64,000 nt of DNA, taken from the NCBI RefSeq assembly GCF_001514195.1, contig NZ_KQ948747.1, forward strand, positions 11,572-75,571. Reading direction: 5' to 3'. The notes beneath the pieces are model-generated. The model saw only the letters and a program-made list of their open reading frames with translations. It did no database searches and had not been told where the DNA came from. How positions within the stretch are numbered: the first letter of the stretch is position 1; every line of letters begins with the position of its first letter. Below are positions 19,358 to 28,302 of this stretch, piece after piece. The position numbers and the translations under genes were made by a program. Origin of the DNA: Streptomyces griseorubiginosus. GTDB taxonomy: Bacteria > Actinomycetota > Actinomycetes > Streptomycetales > Streptomycetaceae.

Positions 19358-20521
19358 TCAGGAGCGAAGGGTGCGCAGGCCGTTGCGGATTTCGCTGACC
19401 AGTGTCTCGGGCTGTTCCAGGGCCGCGAAGTGCCCGCCCTTGTCGGCTTCGCCGTAGTGGATCAGATTGCTGTAGGTGTCTTCGATCCAGCTGCGTGGCA
19501 CGCGGGGGATGTCCTTCGGGAAGACGGTCGCCGCGACCGGCAGCGTCACCTTCGGGCCGGCGAAGGTGCGGGACTTGTTCTCCCAGTAGATGCGGGCGGA
19601 GGACGCCGCGCTGTTGGTGAACCAGTAGAGGGAGATCGTGTCGAGGATGTCGTCGATGCTGAGGGCGTCTTCGGCGAGCCCGTGGTTGTCGGTCTTGGAC
19701 TGGTACTTCTCGTAGATCCAGGCCGCCTGACCTGCGGGGGAGTCCGCCAGTGCGAATCCGACGGTCTCCGGCTTCGTGCCCTGGAGGTGGTTCGACCCAC
19801 CGAGTTCGCCGGCGTAGAAGGCGAGGGTCTCCACCGCGTCGCGCTGCTCGGGCGACAAGTTTTCGGGCATCTGCGCCGGAAAGGCGTACTGCGTGTTCAG
19901 ATGAATTCCGATGAGTCCCTCGGGTCGCATGGCCCCGAGGTCGGTGGTGACGACGCCGCCCCAGTCGCCGCCCTGTGCTGCCCACTGCGTGTAGCCGAGG
20001 CGCTTCATCAGCTCCGCCCACGCGCTCGCGATGCGCGATGCGGTCCACCCGGTCTCGGTGGGCTTCTGGGAGAACCCGAATCCGGGGAGTGACGGGATGA
20101 CGACGTGGAATGAGTCGGCGGCGTCTCCTCCGAACGAGACCGGATCGGTCAGAGGGCCGATCAGGTTCAGGAAGTCGAGGATCGAGCCCGGCCATCCGTG
20201 TGTGAGGATCAGCGGCATCGCGTTGCGGTTCTTGGACCTGACGTGGATGAAGTGGATGTCCAGCCCGTCGATCTCGGTCAGGAACTGGGGGTGGCGGTTG
20301 AGTTCGGACTCCAGGCGCCGCCAGTCGTAGCGGTGCTGCCAGTGGTCGACCAGGGACCTGGCGTTCTCCACGCGCACCCCTTGCGACCAGTCGCCCACTG
20401 TTTCCGGATCGGGCCACCGGGTTCCGGCCAGTCGCCGCTTCAGGTCGTCGATCTCCGCTTCCGGGATCGAGACGCTGAACGGGCGGACCAGGGCTGAGGC
20501 GTGCGGCGTCGGTGTGGTCAT
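19358..20521 (-). CDS. epoxide hydrolase (EHN-type alpha/beta hydrolase)
   Basis: 387 residues; the ATG is preceded by AGGAGAAGGCA. Residues 10-120 form the N-terminal lid domain typical of microsomal-type epoxide hydrolases (PFSVSIPEAEIDDLKRRLAG...TRWPDP). The alpha/beta fold follows with HGWPGS (oxyanion loop, H109), the nucleophile elbow GGDWGG (Asp186) and the catalytic His in GGHFAALEQP (about H364). It should open epoxides to diols in the cytoplasm. It is transcribed away from the TetR gene across a 129-base region containing three similar palindromes, so TetR repression with induction by the substrate is likely (inference). Confidence 0.9.
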   Translation of the reverse strand: MTTPTPHASALVRPFSVSIPEAEIDDLKRRLAGTRWPDPETVGDWSQGVRVENARSLVDHWQHRYDWRRLESELNRHPQFLTEIDGLDIHFIHVRSKNRNAMPLILTHGWPGSILDFLNLIGPLTDPVSFGGDAADSFHVVIPSLPGFGFSQKPTETGWTASRIASAWAELMKRLGYTQWAAQGGDWGGVVTTDLGAMRPEGLIGIHLNTQYAFPAQMPENLSPEQRDAVETLAFYAGELGGSNHLQGTKPETVGFALADSPAGQAAWIYEKYQSKTDNHGLAEDALSIDDILDTISLYWFTNSAASSARIYWENKSRTFAGPKVTLPVAATVFPKDIPRVPRSWIEDTYSNLIHYGEADKGGHFAALEQPETLVSEIRNGLRTLRS

Positions 20522-20566
20522 TGCCTTCTCCTGTTCTCCTGCGCTTCGAGGCGTAGTGCGGCCTTC

Positions 20567-20642
20567 CACTGCACACAGGTGTACAGCGAGACCCACTGTA
20601 CATCTGTGTGCAGTGGATCTCACTGTACATGGGTGTGCAAAA
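20567..20642. promoter_or_regulatory. triple palindromic operator array between epoxide hydrolase and tetR genes
   Basis: Three copies of a 16-base element are seen: TGCACACAGGTGTACA at 20570-20585 (inverted), TGTACATCTGTGTGCA at 20597-20612 and TGTACATGGGTGTGCA at 20624-20639. Their centres are 27 bases apart. With flanks, each is an imperfect palindrome of the form CACTGYACA-N4-TGTRCAGTG. Such dyads are classic TetR-family binding sites, and the last copy ends 11 bases before the tetR start codon, implying autoregulation. Confidence 0.7.
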
Positions 20643-20650
20643 ATTGTGAG

Positions 20651-21250
20651 ATGCCCGCCAAGTCCTCCCGTGCGCGCTCGATGATCGAGACGCGCGATCG
20701 CATACTCGACGTCGCCCTCGCCCTGCTGGGAGAGAAGCCGGACGCTGGGATGGGTGAGATCGCCGCCGCTGCCGGCGTCGTCCGTCGCACGGTCTATGAC
20801 CATTTCCCCTCGCGCCTCGACCTGGTCCGGACACTCACGGAACGGGCCGTCGCCGAGATGACAGCCGTGCTCGCCGAAGTCAACGCCTCCGACGCGGAAG
20901 CGGACGCGGCGTGGGTCGAGTTCATCGCCCGCCTCTGGCCGGTGGCGCACCGGTACCGAGTGCTGCTGGCGCTGCGCCGCGGCGAGTACGGCGAGACGAT
21001 CCACGGCCTGCTCGGGCCGGTCGACGAACTCCTCGCCGACCTCGTGCAACGGGGCCAGGACGGCGGCGTGTTCGCGCAGTACCTGCCGGCTGCCCTTCTG
21101 AGCCAGGTCGCTTACGGCGTCGTGTTCGCCATCGCGGACAGCGACCTGTCGCAAGGGACCCTCGGCGCCCGAGCAGCGACGATCACGAGCCTGCTGATGC
21201 TGGGAGTTCCCGAGACACGCGCCATCGCTCTCGTGACCGACCAGCCCTGA
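20651..21250 (+). CDS. TetR/AcrR family transcriptional regulator
   Basis: 199 residues from the ATG at 20651; an upstream frame continues but would run through the operator palindromes, so this start is preferred. The N-terminal HTH is clear: RDRILDVALALLGEKPDAGM, then GEIAAAAGVVRRTVYDHFPS. The C-terminal ligand-binding half is helical (WVEFIARLWPVAHRYRVLLAL). It is divergent from the epoxide hydrolase gene and probably represses both itself and that gene through the three dyads in between. A hydrophobic epoxide or a related compound is the expected kind of ligand (inference). Confidence 0.9.
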   Translation: MPAKSSRARSMIETRDRILDVALALLGEKPDAGMGEIAAAAGVVRRTVYDHFPSRLDLVRTLTERAVAEMTAVLAEVNASDAEADAAWVEFIARLWPVAHRYRVLLALRRGEYGETIHGLLGPVDELLADLVQRGQDGGVFAQYLPAALLSQVAYGVVFAIADSDLSQGTLGARAATITSLLMLGVPETRAIALVTDQP

Positions 21251-21349
21251 CCCGCGGCACTTCGAAAGAAGCCGCGGATCGTCCTGGGATGGTTGACTGC
21301 CAGAGACTCACCAAGGGATGATCTTGGCCTGGGAACGCTGGCTATGGTG

Positions 21350-21800
21350 GGCCACTCGACAGAGCGCTGACGCGGTTCTCATACATGCTGCGGGCCTTTC
21401 GCTGGGCCGGGATCACCGGGAGGACGCCCTGGCTGCCGTCGAGGAGCTGGCAGCGGGCGAGGAGTCGGCGGTGTACGGCGGGAACGACGGGTGAGGCGCG
21501 GCGTGTAGTCCTGGCCGCGCCGTACGGGCACCCTTTTTGGGGTGACCGGCAGGTCCGGAGCGGGAGCGCCCTCCTCGGCGGCGATGTGCTCGGGCAGGCG
21601 GTCGGCGATGGCCGTGCGGATCGCGCCGCGGCTGACATGGTGGTCACGGGCCGGGACTGCGGGACGGCGCGCGCCCTTGCTGCCCCTGGCCTCGGCGGCG
21701 CGCAGTTCGCAGTAGGCGTCGATCATGTTATCGGGGCGCCTGTGCTGGGAGACCTTCGCGAACTTCCGGGACAAGGTGACCGCGCCACCCCGGGCTGTCG
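21350..21800 (-). pseudogene. broken HTH-type gene, unrecognised
   Basis: On the minus strand two frames join into one protein-like sequence. MIDAYCELRAAEARGSKGAR, then ARDHHVSRGAIRTAIADRLP and EEGAPAPDLPVT, are in one frame; VVPAVHRRLLARCQLLDG and QRKARSMYENRVSAL are in the next, with the shift near 21500-21530. The HVSRGAIRTAIADRLP stretch is HTH-like. I cannot name the family; it looks like a DNA-binding protein of mobile origin that has suffered a frameshift. Confidence 0.45.
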
Positions 21801-22399
21801 GTTTACCTGCACGACAAAACCGGCCCGTCGAGGCGGGGGCCGAGCTGCGGTTCACCGACCTGCGGTGATTCGAAGAGCCGCATGGTGGCCCCTTCGCCGC
21901 GCTGGAGCAGTCGGAGTCGCTGCCCGTGCCACAGCCTCCAGAAGCCTGTCAGCGTGGTTGCCGAACTGCGCGACCTGGGAATCGGCTTCCCCTCCGGGCG
22001 AATCCGACCTGATCGAGCACGACGCGTGTTCCACCTCTTCGCCACCTGCGACGTGGCGTCCGAGGCCGAGCAGTGCAAGCCGGACGGCCGCCTCCACCGG
22101 CTGCCTCGGCCCGACGTGAATGCGCCCGCCCAGGAAGCGAGTTGGCCGAGCAGGGCGGAAGCGGCGCGGTTGCCGATGCCGTGATTGACCTCTCCCGCAG
22201 CCGCCACATAAGATGCCCGCACGCACTCTATTGGAGGGTGGCTTGTCCGCGTCAGCTGCGCTGTCGTGGCCTCTGGCCTGGCCCTTCCGTTTGTGGCGAT
22301 GCAATGCCACCCGCCACGACTGCTGATGCTGCCGTCGAGAGTGAGCCGAGCCGCTGAGTCATGGGTCGCCGGGCCGCTCGACAAACTTACGGAGACATC
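21800..22399. other. no supportable gene
   Basis: Frames on both strands lack recognisable motifs and starts. The last 30 bases carry the ribosome binding site (GGAG) of the next gene. Confidence 0.4.
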
Positions 22400-23035
22400 A
22401 TGACCGAACGTGAACGATCCGAAGAACCGGGCGACGGATTGTCCCGTCGCGGCCTTCTCGGCAGGGCGAGCGCCATGGCCGTCGGCGCCGCTGTCGTGTC
22501 GACATCCTCGCCGGGCGCGGCATTCGCGTCCGACACCGCTGCTGCGGTGCCGCCCGCCGTCGGCGAACACCTGGTCGACGTACGCCTCAGCGTGAACGGC
22601 CGCCCCGTACGACTGCGGGCGGATCCCCGGTGGACACTACTGGACACGCTGCGGGAACGTCTGGAACTGACCGGCACCAAGAAGGGCTGTGACCGAGGGC
22701 AGTGCGGCGCATGCACCGTCCACGTGGACGGCCGCCGGGTACTGTCCTGTCTCACCTTGGCCGCCGCGGCGGACGGCAGCCAGGTCAGGACGATCGAGGG
22801 CCTGGCCGACGGCGATGAACTCCACCCGATGCAGCAGGCGTTCATCGACCATGACGGCTTCCAGTGCGGTGCCTGCACCTCTGGGCAGATCATGTCGGCC
22901 GTGGCCCTGGTGGACGAGGGGCATGCGGCTTCTGACGACGAGATCCGCGAGTACATGTCCGGCAACATCTGCCGCTGCAGCGCCTACCCGTTCATCGTCG
23001 ACGCCGTCAAGGCGGCCAGCAAGGTGATGCGCTGA
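22400..23035 (+). CDS. paoA: PaoA-type 2Fe-2S subunit of periplasmic aldehyde/xanthine-type oxidoreductase
   Basis: 211 residues; ATG preceded by GGAG. The N-terminus carries a twin-arginine signal (SRRGLLGRASAMAVGA), so the folded complex is exported by Tat. The first 2Fe-2S cluster is ligated by C97, C102, C105 and C117 (CDRGQCGAC...C), the second by C156, C159, C191 and C193 (CGAC and CRC). These clusters pass electrons from the molybdenum centre to FAD. It is the first gene of a four-gene unit in which successive subunit genes overlap by a few bases, the same order as E. coli paoABCD. The substrate is unknown; aromatic aldehydes are typical for PaoABC. Confidence 0.9.
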   Translation: MTERERSEEPGDGLSRRGLLGRASAMAVGAAVVSTSSPGAAFASDTAAAVPPAVGEHLVDVRLSVNGRPVRLRADPRWTLLDTLRERLELTGTKKGCDRGQCGACTVHVDGRRVLSCLTLAAAADGSQVRTIEGLADGDELHPMQQAFIDHDGFQCGACTSGQIMSAVALVDEGHAASDDEIREYMSGNICRCSAYPFIVDAVKAASKVMR

Positions 23036-24012
23036 TGCGCGCCTATGACTTCGCGGCCCCGCGGTCCGTGCGTTCCGCGCTCGACAAAGCCGACGCGGGC
23101 TCCGCCTACCTCGCCGGGGGTACCACCCTGGTGGATCTGATGAAGCTGGAAGTCATGACGCCGAGCCGGGTCGTGGACATCAACCGGCTGCCGCTGCGCG
23201 GCGTGAGCCTTGACCGGGAGGGGCTGCATATCGGCGCCCTGGACCGGATGAGCGACGTCGCCGAACACCGGTTGGTTCGCACGCACTACCCGGTCATCAG
23301 CCGCGCCCTCGAACTCGGCGCCTCCCCGCAGCTGCGGAACATGGCCAGCATCGGGGGCAACCTGCTGCAAAGGTCCCGGTGCGGCTACTTCCGGGATCTG
23401 AGCACCCCGTGCAACAAACGCGAACCAGGAAGCGGCTGCACCGCGCTGGAAGGCCAGAACCGCACCCACGCCATTCTCGGCACCAGCGATGCCTGCGTGG
23501 CCACCCACCCCAGTGACCTGGCCGTGGCCCTGATCGCCCTTGACGCCGCGGTCCACCTCAACGGATCGGGCGGCCCCCGAACCGTGCCACTGGCGGACTT
23601 CTACCTTCTGCCCGGCCAGACCCCGCACCTGGAGAACACGCTGCGCCCCGGCGAACTCATCACCGGCATCACGGTGCCGGCGCTGCGGTGGGCCGTCAAC
23701 TCCACGTACCTGAAGATCCGCGACCGGGCGTCGTACGAGTTCGGGCTCACCTCGGCCGCGGTCGCGCTCAACGTCCGCGGCACAACGATCGTCGAGGCCC
23801 GCGTCGCGGTGGGCGGCGTCGGGACCCGACCCTGGCGACTGCACGCGGTGGAGCACGCTCTGGCCGGCCGCCCGCTCACCGCGGCCACCTACGAGCAGGC
23901 CGCGGAGCATGCGACCGATGGCGCCCGGCCGCTGCGACACAACGCCTTCAAGATCCCCCTGCTGCGCCGTACGTTGGTGCGCGCCCTGACCGAACTGGGA
24001 GACGCACGATGA
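23035..24012 (+). CDS. paoB: PaoB-type FAD-binding subunit with 4Fe-4S insertion
   Basis: 325 residues; the ATG overlaps the stop of the preceding gene (TGATG). The N-terminal FAD-binding part has AYLAGGTTLVDLM and the second flavin motif NMASIGGNLLQRSRC. Cysteines 116, 126 and 135 in RCGYFRDLSTPCNKREPGSGC match the extra 4Fe-4S loop found in PaoB and 4-hydroxybenzoyl-CoA reductase type subunits; C154 may be the fourth ligand. The C-terminal CODH-flavoprotein domain (VAVGGVGTRPWRL) is complete. It accepts electrons from the 2Fe-2S subunit. It has no signal peptide of its own, as expected for a partner that rides with the Tat subunit. Confidence 0.9.
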   Translation: MRAYDFAAPRSVRSALDKADAGSAYLAGGTTLVDLMKLEVMTPSRVVDINRLPLRGVSLDREGLHIGALDRMSDVAEHRLVRTHYPVISRALELGASPQLRNMASIGGNLLQRSRCGYFRDLSTPCNKREPGSGCTALEGQNRTHAILGTSDACVATHPSDLAVALIALDAAVHLNGSGGPRTVPLADFYLLPGQTPHLENTLRPGELITGITVPALRWAVNSTYLKIRDRASYEFGLTSAAVALNVRGTTIVEARVAVGGVGTRPWRLHAVEHALAGRPLTAATYEQAAEHATDGARPLRHNAFKIPLLRRTLVRALTELGDAR

Positions 24013-26228
24013 CCACCACCTCCCCGGTAGGAGCCGAGATCGACCGTGTGGAAGGCCGGGCGAAAGTGACCGGCGCGGCCCGTTACGCGGCGGACCAACG
24101 CGTCAATGGCAAGGCGTACGGCTACCTTGTCCAGTCCACCATCGGGCTGGGCAGCATCAGCTCCATGAACACCGCGCAGGCACTGGCCGCGCCGGGCGTG
24201 ATCGCCGTGTACTCGCCCTTCAACCCGCTCAAGTTGTACGCGCGGCAGGGCGATTCGGCCGAGCGCTACGTCCCCCTCCAGGACGACAAGGTGCGCTTCC
24301 GAGGTCAGATCATCGGGCTGGTCGTCGCGGAAAGCTTCGAACAGGCCCGTGACGCGGCCGCCCTGGTCCGCACCCAGTACCGAGAGGAAGGCCACCCGCG
24401 GACTTCGGTGGCCGCTGCCGCGCCGGGCACCACCGTGCCCAGCGACGCCGTCGGCTACCCCGGCCCGCCGAGCAAGAACACGGTGCTGGCACCGGGCGTC
24501 GCCTCCATCGACGACGCCCTTCGCGACAGCGCGGTCACGGTGGAGAGCACCTTCTATCAGGATCCGCAGAACCACTGCGCAATGGAGCCGCACGCCACGA
24601 TCGCGGAGTGGCGCGACGGCCGCCTGACGGTGTACGTGGGCGCGCAAGGGCCGCAGCAGTACGCCGCCGCCCTGGCCGGGCGGCTGGGCGTCGAATCCGA
24701 CCGCGTCCACGTGGTGAGCCCCTATGTCGGTGGCGGCTTCGGCGGCAAGTACAAAGTGTGGAACGACGCGCTCGTCACCGCGGCCGCCGCCCGCGACCTG
24801 GGACGGCCGGTCAAACTGGTGGTCAGCCGCGAGCAGGCGTTCATCCTCAACGGGCACCGTCCCGCGCTGCAGCAGACCGTCAAGCTGGGAGCGTCCCACG
24901 ACGGCGTCCTGAACGCGGTGTGGCACGAGACCGACTCCGAGGACTCGGTGGTCGGCTACTGCCCCAACCTGCCGGCAGAAGTCACCCGCGCCCTGTACAA
25001 GACACCCAACCTCCACTTCGACCAGCGGCAAGTCACCCTCGATCTACCACCCATCTCGTCGATGCGCGCGCCCTGGGCGACACCCGGGGCGTTCGCGCTG
25101 GAGACGGCGATGGACGAACTCGCCGTCAAGACAGGCGTGGACCCCTTGACGCTGCGCCTGCGCAACTACGCCACCACATCCCCTGAAACGGGCAGGCCGT
25201 GGTCGAGCAAACACCTGGACGAGTGCTATCGCGTCGGAGCGGAACGCTTCGGCTGGGCCGACCGCAGCCCGGTGCCCGGTACCCGCGTCGACGGAGAGTG
25301 GCTGGTGGGTATGGGCATGGCGAGTGGGATGCTCAGCGCGACGCGCGCTCCCGCGTCCGCACGGGTACGCTTCCGCGACGACGGCACGGTGACGGTGGCC
25401 TCCGCCATCTCCGACCTGGGCACCGGCGCCACGACGATGCTGGCCATCGTCGCCGCCGATGCCCTGGGTGTCTCGCTGAAGACCGTCTCCGCCGAACTCG
25501 GCGACTCCGCGCTGCCTCCCGGCGTACCCGCGATCGGTTCCATCGTGACGGGCTCTACCGTGCCCGCCGTTCAGGCCGCCGCACGCGACGCGATCACCGC
25601 GCTGATCACTCTGGCCGTACAGGACGCGGCGTCCCCCTTCCATGGCAAGAACAGCACCGACGTCCACTACCAGGAAGGCCGGCTGGAAGCCGACGGCCGC
25701 TCCGTAAGCTTCGCCCAACTCCTGCGTGCCGTCGGCAACCCCGCGGTCGAGGCCATCGCAACCACCGCTCCTGGGGCCGAAACGACCCGGTACGCCATGG
25801 ACAGCTTCGCTGCCCACTTCTGCGAAGTGCGCGTCAACCGGTACACCGGCGAACCCCGCGTCAGCCGCTTCACCACCGTCGTCGACGTCGGCCGGGTCGT
25901 CAACGCCAAGGCCCTGCGCAGTCAACTCGTCGGCGGCATCATCTTCGGCATCGGCAACGCCCTCCTGGAAGTCAACGCCATCGAGGACAACGGGCGGCTG
26001 GCGAACAGCAGCCTCGCCGACTACCTGGTACCGGTGAACGCCGACATCCCGGCCATCGACACCCACTGGCTGGACTACCCCGACACCGTCTTCAGCGAGT
26101 TCGGCTCCCGCGGCATGGGAGAACTCACCACCGTCGGGTCCTCTGCCGCAGTGGGCAACGCCGTCTACAACGCCACCGGCATCCGCATCCGCGACCTGCC
26201 CATCACCCTGGACAAACTCATCGCCTGA
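24009..26228 (+). CDS. paoC: PaoC-type molybdopterin-binding catalytic subunit
   Basis: 739 residues; ATG at 24009 overlaps the previous stop (ATGA). The N-terminal aldehyde-oxidase domain starts with VEGRAKVTGAARYAAD. Cofactor-binding stretches follow: YVGGGFGGKYKVWNDAL, SSMRAPWATPGAFALETAMDE and GSTVPAVQAAARDA. The active-site Glu is E705 in SRGMGELTTVGSSAAVGNA, where xanthine-oxidase-family enzymes keep GxGE. Length is close to E. coli PaoC (about 730). It hydroxylates an aldehyde or N-heterocycle using water. Likely cofactor is molybdopterin cytosine dinucleotide, judged from the presence of the XdhC-like gene next to it. Confidence 0.92.
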   Translation: MTTTSPVGAEIDRVEGRAKVTGAARYAADQRVNGKAYGYLVQSTIGLGSISSMNTAQALAAPGVIAVYSPFNPLKLYARQGDSAERYVPLQDDKVRFRGQIIGLVVAESFEQARDAAALVRTQYREEGHPRTSVAAAAPGTTVPSDAVGYPGPPSKNTVLAPGVASIDDALRDSAVTVESTFYQDPQNHCAMEPHATIAEWRDGRLTVYVGAQGPQQYAAALAGRLGVESDRVHVVSPYVGGGFGGKYKVWNDALVTAAAARDLGRPVKLVVSREQAFILNGHRPALQQTVKLGASHDGVLNAVWHETDSEDSVVGYCPNLPAEVTRALYKTPNLHFDQRQVTLDLPPISSMRAPWATPGAFALETAMDELAVKTGVDPLTLRLRNYATTSPETGRPWSSKHLDECYRVGAERFGWADRSPVPGTRVDGEWLVGMGMASGMLSATRAPASARVRFRDDGTVTVASAISDLGTGATTMLAIVAADALGVSLKTVSAELGDSALPPGVPAIGSIVTGSTVPAVQAAARDAITALITLAVQDAASPFHGKNSTDVHYQEGRLEADGRSVSFAQLLRAVGNPAVEAIATTAPGAETTRYAMDSFAAHFCEVRVNRYTGEPRVSRFTTVVDVGRVVNAKALRSQLVGGIIFGIGNALLEVNAIEDNGRLANSSLADYLVPVNADIPAIDTHWLDYPDTVFSEFGSRGMGELTTVGSSAAVGNAVYNATGIRIRDLPITLDKLIA

Positions 26229-26300
26229 GGCGACCGCAAGGGCACGCACACCGCCATGAGACCTGGGACTGGTCCAACCCGCACTTCAGAGGAGGACACC

Positions 26301-27461
26301 ATGCGCGATCTGGCCATCGACCTGCTCGACTGGCAGCAAGAGGGAGTAACTTACGCGGTCGCCACCGTCGTTTCCGCGCATGGCAGTGCGCCGCGGCTGC
26401 CAGGGGCCGCCATGGCCGTCCACCCAGACGGCCGGGTTGTCGGCAGCGTCTCGGGCGGCTGCGTCGAGGGTGCGGTCTACGAGCTGGCACAGGAAGTCCT
26501 GACCACGGGCACGCCGCGGCTGGCCCGCTTCGGCTGGACCGAGGACGACGCCTTCGCGGTCGGCCTCACCTGCGGGGGCTCCATCGAGGTCTTCGTCCAG
26601 GCAGTTTCCGCGACGGAGCCGTTCTCGTGGGCCCTGCGGGCGAGTGTGACCGGTTCGCCGGTCACACTCGCGCGGGTGCTCAGCGGCCCGCTCGCCGGGA
26701 CCGCGATCGCCGTGTCCGGCGACGGAACCCATGGCGGCACCGGCGATCCCGGGCTCGACGCTGCCGTCACCGCGGACGCGCGGGCCATGCTGGTCGGCGG
26801 CCGCACGAGCACCAGGGACTACGGTCCTCACGGGGCATGCGACGGCGACGAGATCAGAGTCCTGTACGAGCCGTGGATGGCCCCGCCCCGCCTCCTTGTC
26901 TTCGGAGCCCAGGACTACGCCGCGGCCGTCACCCGGGTGGGACGCTTCCTCGGCTACCACGTGACGCTGTGCGACGCGCGGGCCATCTTCGCCACGCCCA
27001 GGCGGTTCCCGGATGCCCATGAGGTCGTCGTGGACTGGCCGCACCGGTATTTCGCGACGACGGCGACAGATCGTCGTACGGCGGTATGTGTGCTGACCCA
27101 TGACGAGAAGTTCGACATCCCGCTGCTCGCGGACGCGCTGACGCGTGACATCGCGTACGTCGGCGCTCTCGGGTCCCGGGCCACCCACGCCGCCCGGCTG
27201 GACCGGTTGCGGCAAGTGGGGCTGACCGCCCGGGAACTCGTCCGGCTACGTGCCCCCATCGGCCTCGACCTGGGCGCCAGGACACCCGAGGAGACCGCCG
27301 TGGCCATCGCCGCCGAACTCGTAGCCTGCCGCCACGGCGGCACGGGCCGACCGCTCTCCGCACTCGACGGCCCTATCCACACCCGGGGGGACACGGGCCC
27401 TGACGCCGACCCGTCCGCATTCGCCGGCCACCTCGTCGCACCCCAGGAGCTTTGGCCGTAG
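26301..27461 (+). CDS. paoD: XdhC/CoxI-family molybdenum cofactor maturation protein (PaoD-like)
   Basis: 386 residues from an ATG with AGAGGAGGACACC upstream; the longer reading from 26256 lacks a ribosome site. The N-terminal XdhC domain has SAPRLPGAAMAV and GSVSGGCVEGAVYE, then the family's GLTCGGSIEVFV. The C-terminal Rossmann-like domain carries LLVFGAQDYAAAVTRVGRFL and YVGALGSRATHAARLDRL. XdhC proteins bind and sulfurate or insert the molybdenum cofactor into hydroxylases, so this one most likely matures the upstream complex. It lies 72 bases after paoC on the same strand. Confidence 0.9.
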   Translation: MRDLAIDLLDWQQEGVTYAVATVVSAHGSAPRLPGAAMAVHPDGRVVGSVSGGCVEGAVYELAQEVLTTGTPRLARFGWTEDDAFAVGLTCGGSIEVFVQAVSATEPFSWALRASVTGSPVTLARVLSGPLAGTAIAVSGDGTHGGTGDPGLDAAVTADARAMLVGGRTSTRDYGPHGACDGDEIRVLYEPWMAPPRLLVFGAQDYAAAVTRVGRFLGYHVTLCDARAIFATPRRFPDAHEVVVDWPHRYFATTATDRRTAVCVLTHDEKFDIPLLADALTRDIAYVGALGSRATHAARLDRLRQVGLTARELVRLRAPIGLDLGARTPEETAVAIAAELVACRHGGTGRPLSALDGPIHTRGDTGPDADPSAFAGHLVAPQELWP

Positions 27462-27490
27462 GCTCCCGCGAGACAGGGCTGTCGCCGATG

Positions 27491-28102
27491 TCATGGCCGC
27501 TTACGGCCAAGACCCGTCCGGCGAGCGGTTGCCAGCGGCAGGACGATGGTGTCGACGATCTCTTCCAGCGTCGCGGACGGAACGGGACCCATGAGCCGGG
27601 TGATCTCGACGCTGAAGAGGTCGAAGGGCAAAGAGCGGATCCGCGGGGTGAGCGCCTCTGGTTCGACCTCACCACGTTCTACGGCGCGTTCCCAGATCTC
27701 ATCCAGATTTCCGGCCATGAGCCTGATCAGCGTCTGGGGGGATGTCCCCGACTCCTTCGCGAACGTCGCGAGGCGCGTCTGGAACACCGTCGCCATCTCA
27801 CCACGAATGCCCGACTTCTTCTCCAGGTACTCAAGCAGGTCTCCGCGCAGAGTCCCGGTGCTGGGCACGGTCGAGCGGTTCTGCTCAAGCCAGTGGCGTA
27901 TGGCGGCGAGCACCAGCTCCCGGCGGTCACTCCAACGTCGGGCCAGCACGGGCCGACTGGTTCCCGCGCGTTCGGCCACCGACTCCAGACTCAGCTCCTC
28001 GTAGCCCTTCTCCAGGAGCTCCTCCCAAGCAGCGGCCAGCAAGGCGCGGTCGAGTACCTCACCCCGGCGGCGGGTCCGCTTGTCCGGCACTGCTCCCCCC
28101 AT
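27491..28102 (-). CDS. TetR/AcrR family transcriptional regulator
   Basis: 203 residues on the minus strand, converging on the XdhC-like gene. The HTH is clear: RALLAAAWEELLEKGYEELS, then ESVAERAGTSRPVLARRWSD. The C-terminal domain (TLIRLMAGNLDEIWERAVER, EITRLMGPVPSATLEEIVDT) fits the TetR_C_11/33-like groups. The neighbour upstream is a decayed CocE-type hydrolase, so its original target may be gone. ATG at 28102 is chosen because the longer frame runs into the pseudogene; no strong ribosome site is seen. Confidence 0.88.
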   Translation of the reverse strand: MGGAVPDKRTRRRGEVLDRALLAAAWEELLEKGYEELSLESVAERAGTSRPVLARRWSDRRELVLAAIRHWLEQNRSTVPSTGTLRGDLLEYLEKKSGIRGEMATVFQTRLATFAKESGTSPQTLIRLMAGNLDEIWERAVERGEVEPEALTPRIRSLPFDLFSVEITRLMGPVPSATLEEIVDTIVLPLATARRTGLGRKRP

Positions 28103-28268
28103 GAAACTGACTTGCGTACTTGGTGTTCGCCAGTGAGTCCTCACTATAACCGGCCGTTTCGACGTGGTCGCAGAGTGCGGGCGGGCCGGCCCCGGAGCGA
28201 TGGTGGGCGGAATGGCGTCGGGTTTTGCGGCCCGTGCCTTGCCACTGGGGCGGCATTCGTCCCTGACG

Positions 28269-28302
28269 GTGGGGCGTCGCCTCACGCGAGGCGACGCCCC
28301 AC
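28269..28302 (-). terminator. strong hairpin after CocE remnant
   Basis: GTGGGGCGTCGCCTC, the 4-base loop ACGC, and a perfect 15-base complement form a very stable stem. It sits where the minus-strand CocE-type remnant ends, as expected for its factor-independent terminator. Confidence 0.7.

Noticed and set aside
18567..20834. Single 755-codon minus-strand reading frame spanning CMD and epoxide hydrolase loci
   Set aside because: It merely runs into the CMD gene from another frame; the two genes have separate ribosome sites and the epoxide hydrolase lies in a different frame.
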